Shown piece by piece: positions 11,170 through 22,347 of a DNA stretch of 64,000 nucleotides. The DNA lies in NCBI GenBank assembly GCA_032622095.1, contig CP136069.1, positions 185,119,122 through 185,183,121 of the forward strand. The letters run 5' to 3'. The DNA comes from Siphonodentalium dalli. Its lineage: Eukaryota > Mollusca > Scaphopoda > Gadilida > Siphonodentaliidae. A model generated the notes under the pieces. That model ran no database searches. It was not told where the DNA came from and saw nothing but the letters and a program-made list of their open reading frames with translations. The position numbers were made by a program, and so were the translations under genes. Numbering within the stretch: position 1 is the first letter of the stretch; every line of letters starts with the position of its first letter.

Positions 11170-11593
11170 AGATACTAGGGGATTGGAGGACACATTCTTA
11201 AAACTTAGATGGACCGCTCCCCACAATACAGAATAAGTATAACAACAAATATAAACAGTATACTAAACAGAATAAGTTTGGCATGACGGGTGCATGTATA
11301 CAATAACAATTGAATTTGAATAACTATACTATTAAGTATTACTGGTAAGTGATAGTGTGGTGATGGTGGGGGGGTAAGTGTGGGGTGCAAGTTAACTATA
11401 TATGTAATGTGGTTCGTTAAGGGATGTTAATACGGGTAAATGTGATAGGGGTGGCTAGCTATATTGCCGACAGGGGGGTTTGTACGTGAACGTTATACCT
11501 AATGGTTTTTATGATGACTGAGTCCAATCAGTACATATATTTACGTATGTATACATAGATATACATAAATAATACATTTGGTTTATTGATTAA
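11170..11593 (-). other. Probable 3' untranslated tail of LINE-A
   Basis: This stretch follows the LINE-A stop codon (11594-11596) on the minus strand. It is non-coding, with C-rich tracts (G-rich on the plus strand near 11350-11480). The end point near 11170 is a guess because no poly-A or simple-sequence tail and no target duplication were clearly seen. Confidence 0.4.
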
Positions 11594-12722
11594 TCACGAG
11601 AATTTGCCGGACGATTTAATCAATTTTAAGATTGCATCAGGGAGAACGAAAGTATTTTTGTCTTTGAGCGTGATGTCACCAATCAAAAGAGCTTTGTGTG
11701 AATATATTTGAAATGATTTCATTGTATCAATCAGTTGAGTTCTTTGGGTTGAGTACAAAGGACAGTTTATTAGGAAGTGTTCAGTATCTTCCTTGGGGAA
11801 TCCACAGGCACAAGATCGGTCATCGGCAATGAAGTTGCTCACTTTGTCGTGATTTAAATCGATACAACAATTTCTCAGCCGGCAAAGCAAAATGATTGTT
11901 GAACGATCACCTATGAGAAGGTAAGCGGGGATCGTTTGTTTGGGGATATCAGATGACCTAAAAGAATCGTATGATTTATTTTGAATATCCTTTGCCAAAG
12001 AATTCCAAACTTTTATAGTACTAGGAATGAATCGAGTAGGCAAAAGTAGTTTACGAAATCACTCGAGTTTCGCAGAAAGTATCGGTTGGTGTCACCAACC
12101 TTAGATAAAAGCAGGTCTGTTAAGAATGGGGGGGCTTTAACTATTTGGCGCATTAATCTTAACTTTTGTGCATCGCGTCGACGTTGGAGAGGTTGCCAAC
12201 CTAACTCTGAAAGTAAGGTGGAGTTCGAGCCAGATCTAGTAAGTCCGGAAACGACTCGAGCTCCATCGTGATACACCTTGTCTAGAAGGGATTTTTCGGT
12301 ATTAGGCGCATGATCCCAAACGCAGCTTCCACACTCTAGAATTGGTAAGACATGAGCTTTGAACATTGTGTCAAGGGATTTTCTTGGTAGTATATATTTT
12401 AATCTACGAATTTGAGAGTTTTTCACATGCGTTCTTGTAATTGTGGTCAATAGAGAGACCCCAGTCAAGGTTGGGTTGGAGAGTCAACAATTTCGAGTTT
12501 ATCAGGACCAAATGGGAGGTCCGCGGTGCGGTTGCTTGATGATTGTGTGCCCTGAAATATTATCGCCTTTGTTTTAGACGCATTAAGAGACACTAGCCAC
12601 ATGTTGGTCCAGTTATAAAGTAGTTTTATATCGTCGTGCATGTGGGATACTAGGCTGTCAAGAGATGGTAGTGAGTAGAAAATACACGAGTCGTCGGCGA
12701 AATAACGAACGTTCGATTTCAG
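11594..12722 (-). mobile_element. LINE-A 3' half: end of reverse transcriptase and C-terminal tail
   Basis: The minus strand from 12722 reads through the RT active-site box FADDS (plus positions about 12689-12703) and then thumb-region sequence (NSQIRRLKYILP, LPILECGSCVWDHA). It continues in a shifted frame at about 12043 to IPSTIKVWNSLAKDI and a C-terminal zinc-knuckle-like segment (CACGFPKEDTEHFLINCP), and ends at 11594. This belongs to the CR1/L2/Jockey-type group of non-LTR elements with an EEP endonuclease. It is the continuation of 17819-19835, separated by the LTR element inserted at 12723-17818. Frameshifts show that it is dead. Confidence 0.85.
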
Positions 12723-12886
12723 CGCCAGAAAGCGTACGAACTTTCATGGTACATTTCTTATGTTATGTTGGGTCGCGAGGAGTTATCTTGCTTGGTTCAG
12801 TTTATTACAAATAACATATTGTTAATCAACCAAACGTTACCATTAATCTCAATTCCAACAATAAGCCCAACCTTGGCGTGGTGACA
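12723..12886 (+). repeat. 5' LTR (about 156-164 bp)
   Basis: It is alignable with 17659-17818 from CGCCAGAAA to CCTTGGCG, with a few substitutions and small indels. The internal side continues TGGTGACA, which would give a canonical ...CA end at 12886. The external side starts directly at CGCCAG without the TGTGGTCA seen at the start of the 3' LTR. The LTR boundaries are therefore uncertain by 8 bp. Confidence 0.8.
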
Positions 12887-12905
12887 GTGGTCTCATATAT
12901 CGTGT
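12879..12905 (+). promoter_or_regulatory. Candidate primer binding site
   Basis: A TGG-starting sequence follows the 5' LTR: TGGTGACAGTGG at 12879 if the LTR ends at GGCG, or TGGTCTCAT at 12888 if it ends at GACA. The tRNA primer was not identified. Confidence 0.4.
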
Positions 12906-13115
12906 CCATGTCTCAAACAAGGAATTGGTACCCAAACAAAAGTAAATAAAAACAACGCTCTTGCAAAACGACTGTCCTAATTTCGAGGCAATACAAGCCC
13001 TCTACACAATGGCGTCAAGAGCTCCAAAACAGTGACCTCTGACCAGAAATGAAACGGTTACTTCATTCGAAGCGTGGCGGTACAACTTGCAATATAAAAT
13101 CATTTTGCCCCATCT

Positions 13116-14487
13116 TTGCTTGAGGGTACCTCATGGTTAAAGAAAACAAAAGCTGCCCCGATGAGAGGATTCACAGCAGATGGAGATGAAGTAGCAGAGG
13201 GAATGAGGCTTAGTGCATCACAGAAAGTTATACACCTGGAGTTGATGTTACGACAAATAGCTAACTTTTGTCCGGTAATAGCCAGAAACACCTTAATAAA
13301 AAATTCCACATCTGTCGACACTGTGTGACAATTCATTCGTGCACATTATGGATTTCAATCTACAGGTGCCCATTTCATTGACTTTGACTCACTTGAGCAT
13401 GTTGAACGACCAGAGGATCTCTATCAGCGGTTATTGGCTTTTATCGAAGATAATCTATTGACTAGAGACAGTGCTATACTTCATTATGGGGAGAAAATAA
13501 CAGGTGATGCTGGGTGATGAGGAACTTTCTCCTTTACTTGAAAACATTGTTGTGCTTACCTGGCTGCGACTTATTCACAAAGAACTCCCAAAACTAGTGC
13601 AACAGAGGTATGGGACAGAACTTCACACACGAACATTAGCTTCAATAAAGCCTGAACTATCACAGGCCACGAGTGATTTACTTGATGAACTACATGCCAC
13701 TGAGGACATTAAAGTGATGCGATCTTCCAACAAGGCACCATACACTAATAGTAAAAGACCTACACAACAGAAGCAGACAACTCGTTCATGCCCATTATGC
13801 AGAGAAGCCGGAAGAACTGATTATCGTCACTTTCTGAGTCAGTTTCAACATTTGCCTGATAGTGACAAAAAGTTTATGGCTCGTGCACGTAGTTTTACCG
13901 GCGAAGACCATCTTCTCTCTGTTGATACAGATGATGAATGTTATGCATCATACCGTACACTTGGTCCGTTAGCATCTGAGATCCAAACATCTGAATGTGA
14001 CCAACAAGTATCAGGCACACGTCGAGTGAAAATCACAAAGTCTCCTTCACTAAATCTCTTCTACGGACATTCTCCATTACATATAGTTGTTGAATCAGGT
14101 TCTGAAACTAACATGATTCGCTCGTCTATAGCCAAGAAACTTGATTTCAAAATAAAACCATCAACTCAGACTGCCTTACAAGCTGATGGTCGTTCACCTC
14201 TTAGTGTCGCTGGAGAAATTAACATTCAGTTAACACGTGATGGCAAATTATTCCACCTGGAGGCGTTGGTCGTCGATAATATTGACGTATATGTCTTGGT
14301 AGGTGTTCCCTTTATGGAAGACAACGACATCTCAGTGCGACCTGCTAGATGTGAAGTTATATTTGATGATGGGACTACGTACAAATATAATAACTCACAA
14401 CAAGTTATTGGACCTCGACTTATCAGGAGAACTCAATCTGACATCCTTTGTGCACCTGCAACTACTACTACTCTCTGGCCTGGATAA
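13116..14487 (+). pseudogene. gag-protease region of the LTR element
   Basis: 13116-13500 holds a gag-like stretch in broken frames. 13504-14487 is open for 327 codons. Its first third is gag-like, ending in a Cys/His segment (CPLCREAGRTDYRHFL, about residues 98-113). The retropepsin-like domain follows: at about residues 196-203 the active-site tripeptide region reads VESGSETNMI, where family members normally have an Asp-Ser/Thr-Gly core. The catalytic Asp thus appears to be Glu, and a later segment GVPFMEDNDISVRP is also typical. The frame ends at 14485-14487, before the RT region. It is part of a dead element. Confidence 0.75.
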
Positions 14488-14488
14488 T

Positions 14489-15774
14489 TCATTGAACTTG
14501 ACTTACCACCAGATGTTATTGAGGACAGTTAATATGCCATCGAGGCCCGTAGTGATGGACGTAAGCATTCAATTCATAATTCTCCGGAATGGCCTCAAAC
14601 AAATATGATCAAACGTGTCGGGAGAAAAATTTGCCTTGTGAATGATACACATGAACGTCAAATACTCGCATGGAATCAACACATTGCTCAGATACATTGA
14701 CATATTCACCGGACAGTGTTGATTCATCGTCTTCTGTGTTTTCTTCAAGTTGTGTCCAGATGGGAAAACATCAGCAAGGCAAGCACGCTATTACAGACTT
14801 TTCTGCCAATATACAATTGTATTCAACCCTGAAATACCAGGCTATAATGGTGCTATGGGCCAGTTCGAAGCTGTTGTAAATATGGGGCCTGTTCCCCCCC
14901 CCCCACAACGAAATGGTCGTCTTCCACAATATGGACGGCATAAGCTGCTAGAGTTGCAAGCTAAATTTGATGAACTCGAACAGTTAGGCGTATTCAGGCG
15001 CCCTGACGAACTCGGAATAGTGGCGGAGTATATTAACCCTTCCTTTCTCGCGAAGAAGTCTAACGGGGGTTATCGGTTAGTTCGGGGAGGTTTGCAAATT
15101 CAGCAAACCACAGCCAACACTGATGCTTAATGTTGATACAACTTTACATACAATTGGACAATGGAAACATCTTACTACCACAGACCACACTCAGGCGTTT
15201 TTATCAAATTTCCTTGTCACGTGACTCTTTGAAGTATTGTGGTGTGGTTTCTACATTCAGAGGTGTGCGCGTTTACACAAAGTCTGCTATGGGCATGCCT
15301 GGTTCTGAGACGGCGTTAGAGGAGTTAATTTAACTCATTCTCGGTGCTTTATTAGCGCAAGGTGTCGTGGCAAAACTGGATGATGACCTTTACTGTGGCG
15401 GAAACACGTATGACGAATTACTGAAAAATTGGATTCATGTTCTTCAAGCCTTCGCTAAGTGTGGCATTCGTTTGTCTGCAAGTAAAACAGTAATCGCACC
15501 CATATCCACCATTGTTCTCGGCTGGCTTTGGCAAGCCGGCACTCTCAGTGCAAGTCCACATAGAGTTGCTGCTCTTAGTACGTGCGCGATTCCAACTACG
15601 GTTGGTAGTCTGCGGTCATTCATCGGTGCATACAAAGTACTCGGTCGTGTACTTCCACAGTGTACATATTTATTGACACCCCTCGATAGTATTGCAGCTG
15701 GTAAAGTGTTAAATGACAAGTCTGAGTGGAATGATGAATTATTGAGCTCATTTCATGCGTGTCAAAACACTTGA
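14489..15774 (+). pseudogene. Reverse transcriptase region of the LTR element
   Basis: Fragments in several frames spell a Ty3/Gypsy-type RT. There is an N-terminal entry segment at 14750-15080 (FDELEQLGVFRRP, FLAKKSNGGYRLV), a motif-A region near 15170-15200 with TDHTQAF, then [15 protein letters not shown], and a catalytic box at about 15373-15390 reading KLDDDLYCGG in place of the usual x-DD form. Thumb and connection sequence continues to 15774 (IVLGWLWQAGTLS, LRSFIGAYKVLGR). Stops and shifts at about 14487, 15080-15130, 15200 and 15331 disrupt it. Confidence 0.85.
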
Positions 15775-16110
15775 ATAACAACAGAACGATCATGTTACCG
15801 CGATGTGAGGATATTCTGTGGATAGTGACTGATGGTGCAGTAAAGGCGAGAGGTATTGGAGCTACACTTTATGTTGTCAGAAATGAAAAACCAGTGCTCG
15901 CGGGGTTTTTCAGTGCAAAGCTTCGGAAGCATCAAGTCAAATGGCTCCCATGCGAGGTGGAAGCTTTGAGTATAGCGGCTATAGCCCCAGCAGTGAAACA
16001 TTTTAGCCCATATATTGTGCCGTTATCAAGTCAGTGTTCGACATGTGGCAGGACAGGCAAACGTCGTATCCCATTTCGCGAGCAGGAACGCTGCAGAATG
16101 CAATGACATT
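15759..16110 (+). pseudogene. RNase H region with internal deletion
   Basis: The frame opening at 15759 overlaps the RT tail in another frame. It carries an RNase H-like core: [18 protein letters not shown], then [19 protein letters not shown] with the expected Glu. After HFSPYIV (about 16018) it jumps to sequence corresponding to the domain end ([20 protein letters not shown]) in another frame, so roughly the second half of the domain, including later catalytic positions, is missing. This loss alone would prevent replication. Confidence 0.75.
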
Positions 16111-17563
16111 GAATGCAAAATTTACCAAATCATTATGCGAACTGAGGACTCGGTAGTGAGACAAACGTCAGTACAGGACATCCTTTCTGGTCAAGTTAAA
16201 GTACCATTCACTAGCCGTTCTGCGTGGAATAAAACTCAGTCAGAATGTGCAGACTTAAGGCGCAATCATGCACACTTATCACAGGGAACGCGCCCCTCAA
16301 AAAAGGATACAAACATTAAGGATGTGAAGCGCTATTTGAATGTTGTGAGCATCGCGAGAGACGGTCTTCTAGTGGTTAAGAAATCAGACCCACTCGCACC
16401 TGAACGAGATTGTATAGCGATTCCCAGGGGTGTTGTTCACGGAATAGTGACTGCTTTACAAATTACGCTCGAGCATGCCTCCTGTCACCAAATGAAGGCT
16501 GTAATGCGCAGATACATTTTTGCATTGGACCTTAACAAAGTGATTACATCAGTAACAAATTCGTGTCATATGTGTACTTCCCTTAAAACAGTTCCTACAT
16601 GCCAAGTTCCACAGACAACGTGTTCACTCCCCACAGCAGTTGGCACACATTTCGCTGCGGATGTGATAACACGTAATAAACAGCTCATACTTGTGCGTGA
16701 ATCCGCCACTGCTCTAACCTCATCTGTACTCATCGAACATGAAACTCGAGAGAGAGAGCCTTCGCCCAGGACTGATGCAATTGTGTATTCCATTGCAACC
16801 ACTCGAATGTTCCGCCGCTGTGATTCGGACAGACCCGGCACCAGGGTTTAAAGCTCTCATTCATGACCAATCGCTGGAGGCACATCATTTAATTATTGAT
16901 ATGGGATATGCCAAAAATCCAAATAAGAACCCTGTTGGTGAACGTGCCATTCACGAACAAGAGCTAGAACTGCTCCGTCAAAACACTCAATCTACTTTGG
17001 TGACACCCCTCAGTCTGTTCAACGCTGTTTGAATACTCGCGTACGCAGCAGTGGCTTATCCTCGCGAGAGATACGGACACAATGCGTTCAATTCACCCAT
17101 GATCAGATTCCTGTGACTTACTTACAACTTATCCGTGATCACACAAAGAGTGTTCAGGTGGTAGACCCAATGTTGGTGATATTGTCTATATCAGAAGTGA
17201 TCTTGACAAAAATCGTGCGCGTGCTCGATATGTGGTTGTTGCAGTTAATGAGGGATGGTGTGATGTTCGCAAATTTGTTGGCTCTCGGTTGCGCTCGGAT
17301 CCATATCGTATCAAAATTTCAGAGTGCATCCGTGTTTCCCAGGATAGTGTGTTTAGCCAGACAAACATATGGTATGCCATAGTGACGATTCTGATGAGGA
17401 CCAGGATGATGTCAATGTTGATCCAGTCATTCCTAAAGCTTTGTCTCGGCCAGAAATTATTGGAGTCTTACCAAGTTCTAATCCACTACCTCGGGCTATA
17501 CCTACGCGCCCTCAACGCCCAGTTAGGCCTCCTGTGTACATAAATGATTATGATTGCACTTAA
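16111..17563 (+). pseudogene. Integrase region of the LTR element
   Basis: An HHCC zinc-binding segment lies near 16470-16580 (HASCHQMKAVMRRYI and CHMCTSL). The catalytic core follows: first Asp in THFAADV (about 16650), second Asp in IRTDPAPGFKAL (about 16825-16860, next frame), and Glu in NPVGERAIHEQELELL (about 16930-16975). The C-terminal part (VYIRSDLDKN, VNEGWCDVRKFVG) runs through frame changes to a Pro/Arg-rich tail ending at 17563. The RTDPAPGF form of the second motif is unlike the commoner Gypsy wording and may help place the clade. At least three frame breaks are present. Confidence 0.8.
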
Positions 17564-17628
17564 ACATTTCTACCATATATATAGTATACATGCAATCAAT
17601 GCATAAACAATATTCTAAGTCCCCTCAT

Positions 17629-17650
17629 GGAGGAGAGGTAAAGGAGGAAA
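17629..17650 (+). promoter_or_regulatory. Polypurine tract
   Basis: A purine-rich run (GGAGGAGAGGTAAAGGAGGA and two more A) ends immediately before TGTGGTCACG. This is where second-strand synthesis would start. It supports an LTR start at 17651 with canonical TG. Confidence 0.75.
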
Positions 17651-17818
17651 TGTGGTCACGCCAGAAATCGTACGAACTTTCATGCATGGTACATTTATTA
17701 TGTTATGGTGGGTCGCGATTTGTTATATCGCTTGGTTCAGTTTATTACAAATTACACACTGTGAATCAACCAAACGTTACCATTAATCTCAATTCCAACA
17801 ATAAGCCCAACCTTGGCG
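17651..17818 (+). repeat. 3' LTR
   Basis: It starts TGTGGTCACGCCAG after the polypurine tract and matches the 5' LTR from CGCCAG onward. It ends abruptly at CCTTGGCG where LINE-A sequence resumes, lacking the TGGTGACA that follows this point in the 5' LTR. A clear target-site duplication was not found. Confidence 0.8.
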
Positions 17819-18917
17819 CATGTTGTCACCAATGATATTGATGAAAATGGAGAATAAGAAGGGACACAATACATAGCCCTGGTGGGGGACACCAGCTAGC
17901 GGATGCAACGGGCTAGATAATTCTGATCCAACAAATACACGTTGATACCCGTTGCTAATATACTCTATCAACCACGAAAGGAGTTTGCCGCATATACCAT
18001 AGCTTAGTTTTTTGTGAATTAGACCTTTCTGCCAAACACGTTCAAAAGCTTTCGAAATGTCACAAAATATTCCAATAGATATATTTGATTAACTTCTCTT
18101 TTGGCTAAGGTGGTGTACTATTTCGATAATTTGATGCGTTGTACTGTGATTAGGGCGGAATGCTGCTTGGTGCTTGTATAGAAGGTTATTATTTGCGAAG
18201 TGATCGTATGCTTTATGGAAGACAATCTTTTCTAAAACTTAACTAACACACGAAAGGAGCGAAATTGGTCGGTAGTTGGTGGGGTCAGATTTATCGCCAT
18301 TTTTGTAGATTGGGATGACCTTCCATTGAGGGGGAAATATTCCAGTTTCCATAGATTGTTTAAAAAGAATGCAAAGAGGTAGTGAGAGCGATTGGTAACA
18401 GCATTTTAGGATTATGTTGCTTAGAGTATCTGGTAAGTTGCTTTGTTAACCTTTAGTTCCCTTGAGAATTTAATTGACGTCATCTTGCGTGATGGTGATT
18501 GAATCAAGTTTAGCGATCGTTCGTTTCGGGAAGTCAGGAAGAGACTGCCCTTGATAATTTATTCTACTGTTGTTGATAAAAATTTCGTTGAGGACATTTG
18601 CTATTCTCTTATCATCATACGCAACAGTGGAGCAGGATTGAAGTGGATGAATGGCATTTGATTTCTGATTTTTCTGGAGCAGTTGGTTTTTGATTTTCCA
18701 GAATGATTTAGAGTTATGTTAGTTATCCATCTGGGTCTGAATTTCTTCGAGATATCTAGTTTCGCAAATTGTTTCATGTTATTAACTTTGTTACGTGTTT
18801 TGTTGTATCTACGCCAGTCGTGTGGTTGATTTGATTTCAATGTTTTTTTTCTACACCGATCGCGCCGTCTAATTCCGAGCCGAATGCGACTATCGAACCG
18901 TGGTTTATCGTTCGGCC
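17819..18917 (-). mobile_element. LINE-A: connector and N-terminal part of reverse transcriptase
   Basis: Reading the minus strand from 18917, a linker is followed by RT palm motifs: QWKVIPIYKNGDKSDP, NYRPISLLS, HQAAFRPNHSTTHQ, then FCDISKAFERVW (motif A, with Glu where Asp is usual after KAF), and finally IEYISNGYQRVFVG and GVPHQGYVLCPFLFSIFIN. Stops interrupt it (for example near 18240 and 18090). The frame stops being LINE at 17818, where the LTR element begins, and resumes at 12722 with the FADD box. Confidence 0.85.
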
Positions 18918-19835
18918 TTATGGTTGCTGTGTAGTGGGGATATGTTTATCGACTGTATTTTGTAGGATATTTTCAAATGTGAATAGATTTTCTTCAATTG
19001 GGAAACTACTAGAGAGTACGTTTTTCCACTCAACTGACAAGAAAAAGCGATTCATTTTTTCAAAATACGCGAGTTTGTAATTCCATATGTGTCGCTTAGT
19101 TGAGGGTGTAATTTCATAGTCGCACGATATAGTAATGTACGTTGCTTGGTGATCTGAAACTCCGGAGTCCAATACGTCTGCATCAAATACGTCAATGGTT
19201 TCAGATACTATGATGGGGTCTAATAGAGAACTGCGTGTAGGAGAAATGCGTGTAGGTTTATCGATTACATTTTTCATGGGAAAAAGTCGATTGTGGATTG
19301 TAATACGCTACCAGGATACATACAGTCACTGTTGAAATCGCATACTATGCTAACTGAACTTTTGATGAGTAATGCCGTGGAAATGCTTGTTTCCAGATCA
19401 TTCCAGAACGAAGAGTCTGTGTAATCAGAACGGTAAGTGATACAAAGTAGAAAAGAAGAGCTTTTCTTTCTAACATTGAACCACATAACAGAGTCACCAT
19501 TATCTAATTATGTACATCGACTGTATAATATGTTATCTGATAAATAAGCACATAGACCACCGCCGGAGCTATTTCGGTCGCGCCGTATTGGCCCAGAATA
19601 ACTATCTAGTTCTAATGTAGTCGAGTCAACTTTAGAGTCAAGGTGAGTTTCCGAGAAACATAGAATATCATAAATGTAGTTCTCAAGTATATGAGATATC
19701 GATTTGACTTTATTGCGGATGCTTCTTATGTTATAATGAAAAATATTCAGATGGTTGATAGTTGTACTGGAGTCCCGAGCGGGGCTAGAGTGGGGGTGAA
19801 CATCACAACGCAGTGCTATTAACAGTGACAATATA
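18918..19835 (-). mobile_element. LINE-A: apurinic-like (EEP) endonuclease domain
   Basis: The minus strand carries the domain in order: HYNIRSIRNKVKSI, CFSETHLDSK (metal-binding Glu), RRDRNSSGGGLCAYLS, LLCITYRSDYTDSSFWNDL, VCDFNSDC (family form GDFN-D), LLDPIIVSE and SGVSDHQATY (catalytic SDH). Frameshifts fall near 19500 and 19275. Upstream of about 19835 the sequence changes to a dispersed repeat, so the 5' end with any ORF1 is absent. The domain normally nicks target DNA for target-primed reverse transcription. Confidence 0.85.
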
Positions 19836-19967
19836 GCGAGTTTGCGATACCCGTCCGACGGGAACGGGTACGGTTAAATCGGTGAACAGCACAGACAGCG
19901 ATAGTGATTTGGAACGGGTAGATGTGCCGGTAATCTTTCACTAAGGTTTTCTCACCCATAAGTACAT
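19836..19967 (-). repeat. Dispersed repeat P, inverted copy
   Basis: It contains CCCGTCCGACGGGAACGGGT and flanking sequence that matches, on the opposite strand, 46853-47020. The GC-rich self-complementary core CCCGTCGGACGGG can form a small hairpin. A more distant relative is at 44640-44830. Confidence 0.6.
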
Positions 19968-21947
19968 TAATTCTGCGAAATTCCAGTCAACTATGTATTA
20001 ACCTATTTACTACAAGATAGCATTCGCAAATCTCATGAATACCATGTTCCAACTCTCGGTGTGGCTTCTAGCGCTGAGATAACTACGGTAATCCAATCTT
20101 TTCACAAACAACTGCGTTCTCTCCAATAATGACAGATTATGGTTAAGAGAGTGACTATATTGTGCTAGATGCAGTCTCTGCCATTACATATATAGACATT
20201 AGTATATTCTGGAATTAAAACATGACCATGACAGAACTCCTTTGTTCGCCGAGTCCTTTTAATACGTGTATTATAATGGATCGTACATTATTTTACAAAC
20301 AACGATCCATTATTTTAATAACACACGCTCAACATCGAACTTAATGGACGGTTATTTCACTTTGAACGATTTATTTTGTATGACTTACATCATATATGCA
20401 TGCATGTATCGAGGTTGGCACGAGTGCTATAACCCCGACATGGGCGAAAACCGGAATGATTTTCTAGCTTGATCTGAGTTGAACTTCTCAGTGTGCCATT
20501 CCAATCGATATATGCATGGTCATTTCGATAATAAATGAGAATATGCTCACCGAAGCAGGCACATTTGAAAAAATGAACCATCATACTTAGTACATGCCTC
20601 CACAAATCTCACATACAAAATAAAGTTCAAGTATAATGACGCTCTGACTGACAACTGGAAGTATAACAGAAGGAATATACAAATAGACCATCTTCACTCG
20701 CGGTGGGGTGTCTAATTTCGAATTCCAGGCATTAAAATTTCACTGCTAAAATTTCTCGAATCTATAAGCATATCAAATGCAACAATCAATCATTCAATTT
20801 ATAATTCTCCGCCAAATCCGAAGTAACAAGCGATAAATAATTTAATACAATTGCCGGAATGTAAGAGCAAAAACGTCTTGTTCGGTTAACGGTTTGAAAA
20901 GCAATGGGGCACTCACTGTCAGTCCATTATGTTGACATTGTATTAAGAAGTCACGCCAATGAATGGTTAGACGGGGCCGACCCCATGGTACGACTCAGGT
21001 GTGCTTGTCCAATTTTGGGTTAATCAATTATGATCAGAGGTGACTGATTGGACCAGGCCATATTTAACCTGGATAATAGATTCAAGTGAAGAAAACGCTC
21101 TTTTTTCAGACCAATAATGAATTCATATAATATCATTAAACGCTCTTTGTCTTTTCCGTGTTGAACGTGTCAACCTACCTCCGCGTTTAGATCCAGACAA
21201 AAATCCCTATTCTTGGAATAAACGTTCACACGTTTGTGTCCCGATCCCGATCCCGATGTGTTGTAACAGTCCAACCCAACAGTTAATATTACTAAATATT
21301 CTTCGACTAATATAAGGTGCAATTCGGTCTTATATTTGACTGAAACTAAATGGTCTCGGCCTGTAGCTTCGACCATCTAGTTTACGAATGTCCAGTAGCT
21401 TGTCGAATAACCCAAACGTATGCCCAAGTGTTCTAAACAAAATGAGTGTTATAGATGTCCATCGGCTCTGACCTATTAAATCCATGAAGTAGATCATGTA
21501 ATCAATATATACTCTAACTGCGTAGCTAGAGTATGGATTCGTGGAATGATCTAATCCACGAAGGTGTCAAAACTAATTATTTCACTTTTTTAAATTTTGT
21601 CAACCCAGCAACAAATCCAATGACAGTCTCTCACAAAGAGCATTCATGATTCCGACGTTCAAAAGTGGAAGAATAGTAGCAATCACCATTATTCGAATAC
21701 CAAAAAGACATCGCCAAAATACACTCTATAGTCCATCGTGCAACGTTGAAAATTTGTCGACAATTCTCCCCTAACACGTCTCCAGCAACTCCACGCTGCC
21801 TGCTGCGACGCCATTCAAATATCCACCAATTGAAGGTACACCCTTTGGAGCTGTTATTCTCTTATTTGCATTATTATTATCGTAAAAACGGAGATCTGCG
21901 AAAAATAGGCATATCACTACAAAGATATCAAGTAAGAATCGAAACCT
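19968..21947. other. No gene recognised
   Basis: Only short frames. A small foldback lies near 20265-20330 (ATAATGGATCGT and ACGATCCATTAT). A ~30-bp match (ACGAATGTCCAGTA and its neighbourhood) links 21370-21400 with 22425-22450. No exon or RNA gene was recognised. Confidence 0.35.
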
Positions 21948-22347
21948 TTAACCCTTTACCCAACAGAAGGGCCCTGTGCCAATGCATTCTCTTATATATG
22001 CGAGTCGACCATAGGTCGCCTCGCATATATAAGAGAATGCATTGGCTTAACACATTAAAAATTATAAAATTGTTAAAGAATGTAAGAAAAAATGGCAAAA
22101 AGTGTTAAAAAAAGATGTTTTTTAGGCCAATGCATTCTCTTATATATGCGAGGCGACCTATGGTCGACTCGCATATATAAGAGAATGCATTGGCACAGGG
22201 CATAACTGTAACTATCACAATGTGGTCAAGGAGCCGGTTCCAATGATATCCATATGTGTATGGTTCTATTGAGACAGACCGAAGATATTTTAGGCTGTTG
22301 AAGCTTTATTTGGCCGGTTTTGGCCGTTTTGTTGGATAAAGGGTTAA
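21948..22347 (-). mobile_element. piggyBac-type MITE, full length (400 bp)
   Basis: It is flanked by TTAA on both sides, with termini CCCTTTACCCAACA and TGTTGGATAAAGGG. TTAA target duplication and CCC-starting termini are hallmarks of the piggyBac superfamily. Inside are two 69-bp hairpins (21978-22046 and 22126-22194), inverted relative to each other. Each pairs GCCAATGCATTCTCTTATAT with its complement around a short loop. There is no coding capacity. It is nearly identical to the opposite-orientation copy at 39371-39770, which indicates recent spread. Confidence 0.9.

Larger units (their letters stand above)
12723..17818 (+). mobile_element. Ty3/Gypsy-type LTR retrotransposon, decayed, nested in LINE-A
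   Basis: A 5.1-kb element with two similar LTRs, a primer-binding-site candidate, gag/protease, reverse transcriptase, RNase H and integrase in that order, and a polypurine tract before the 3' LTR. The PR-RT-RH-IN order fits the usual Ty3/Gypsy layout rather than Ty1/Copia. No envelope-like frame was found. Several stops and frameshifts plus an RNase H deletion show that it is inactive. It interrupts the LINE-A reverse transcriptase between its palm motifs, so it arrived after that LINE. Confidence 0.9.

Noticed and set aside
13100-13336. Minus-strand frame inside the LTR element
   Set aside because: Shadow of the plus-strand gag region.
15444-16001. Minus-strand frames opposite the RT and RNase H
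   Set aside because: Shadows of recognisable plus-strand pol sequence.
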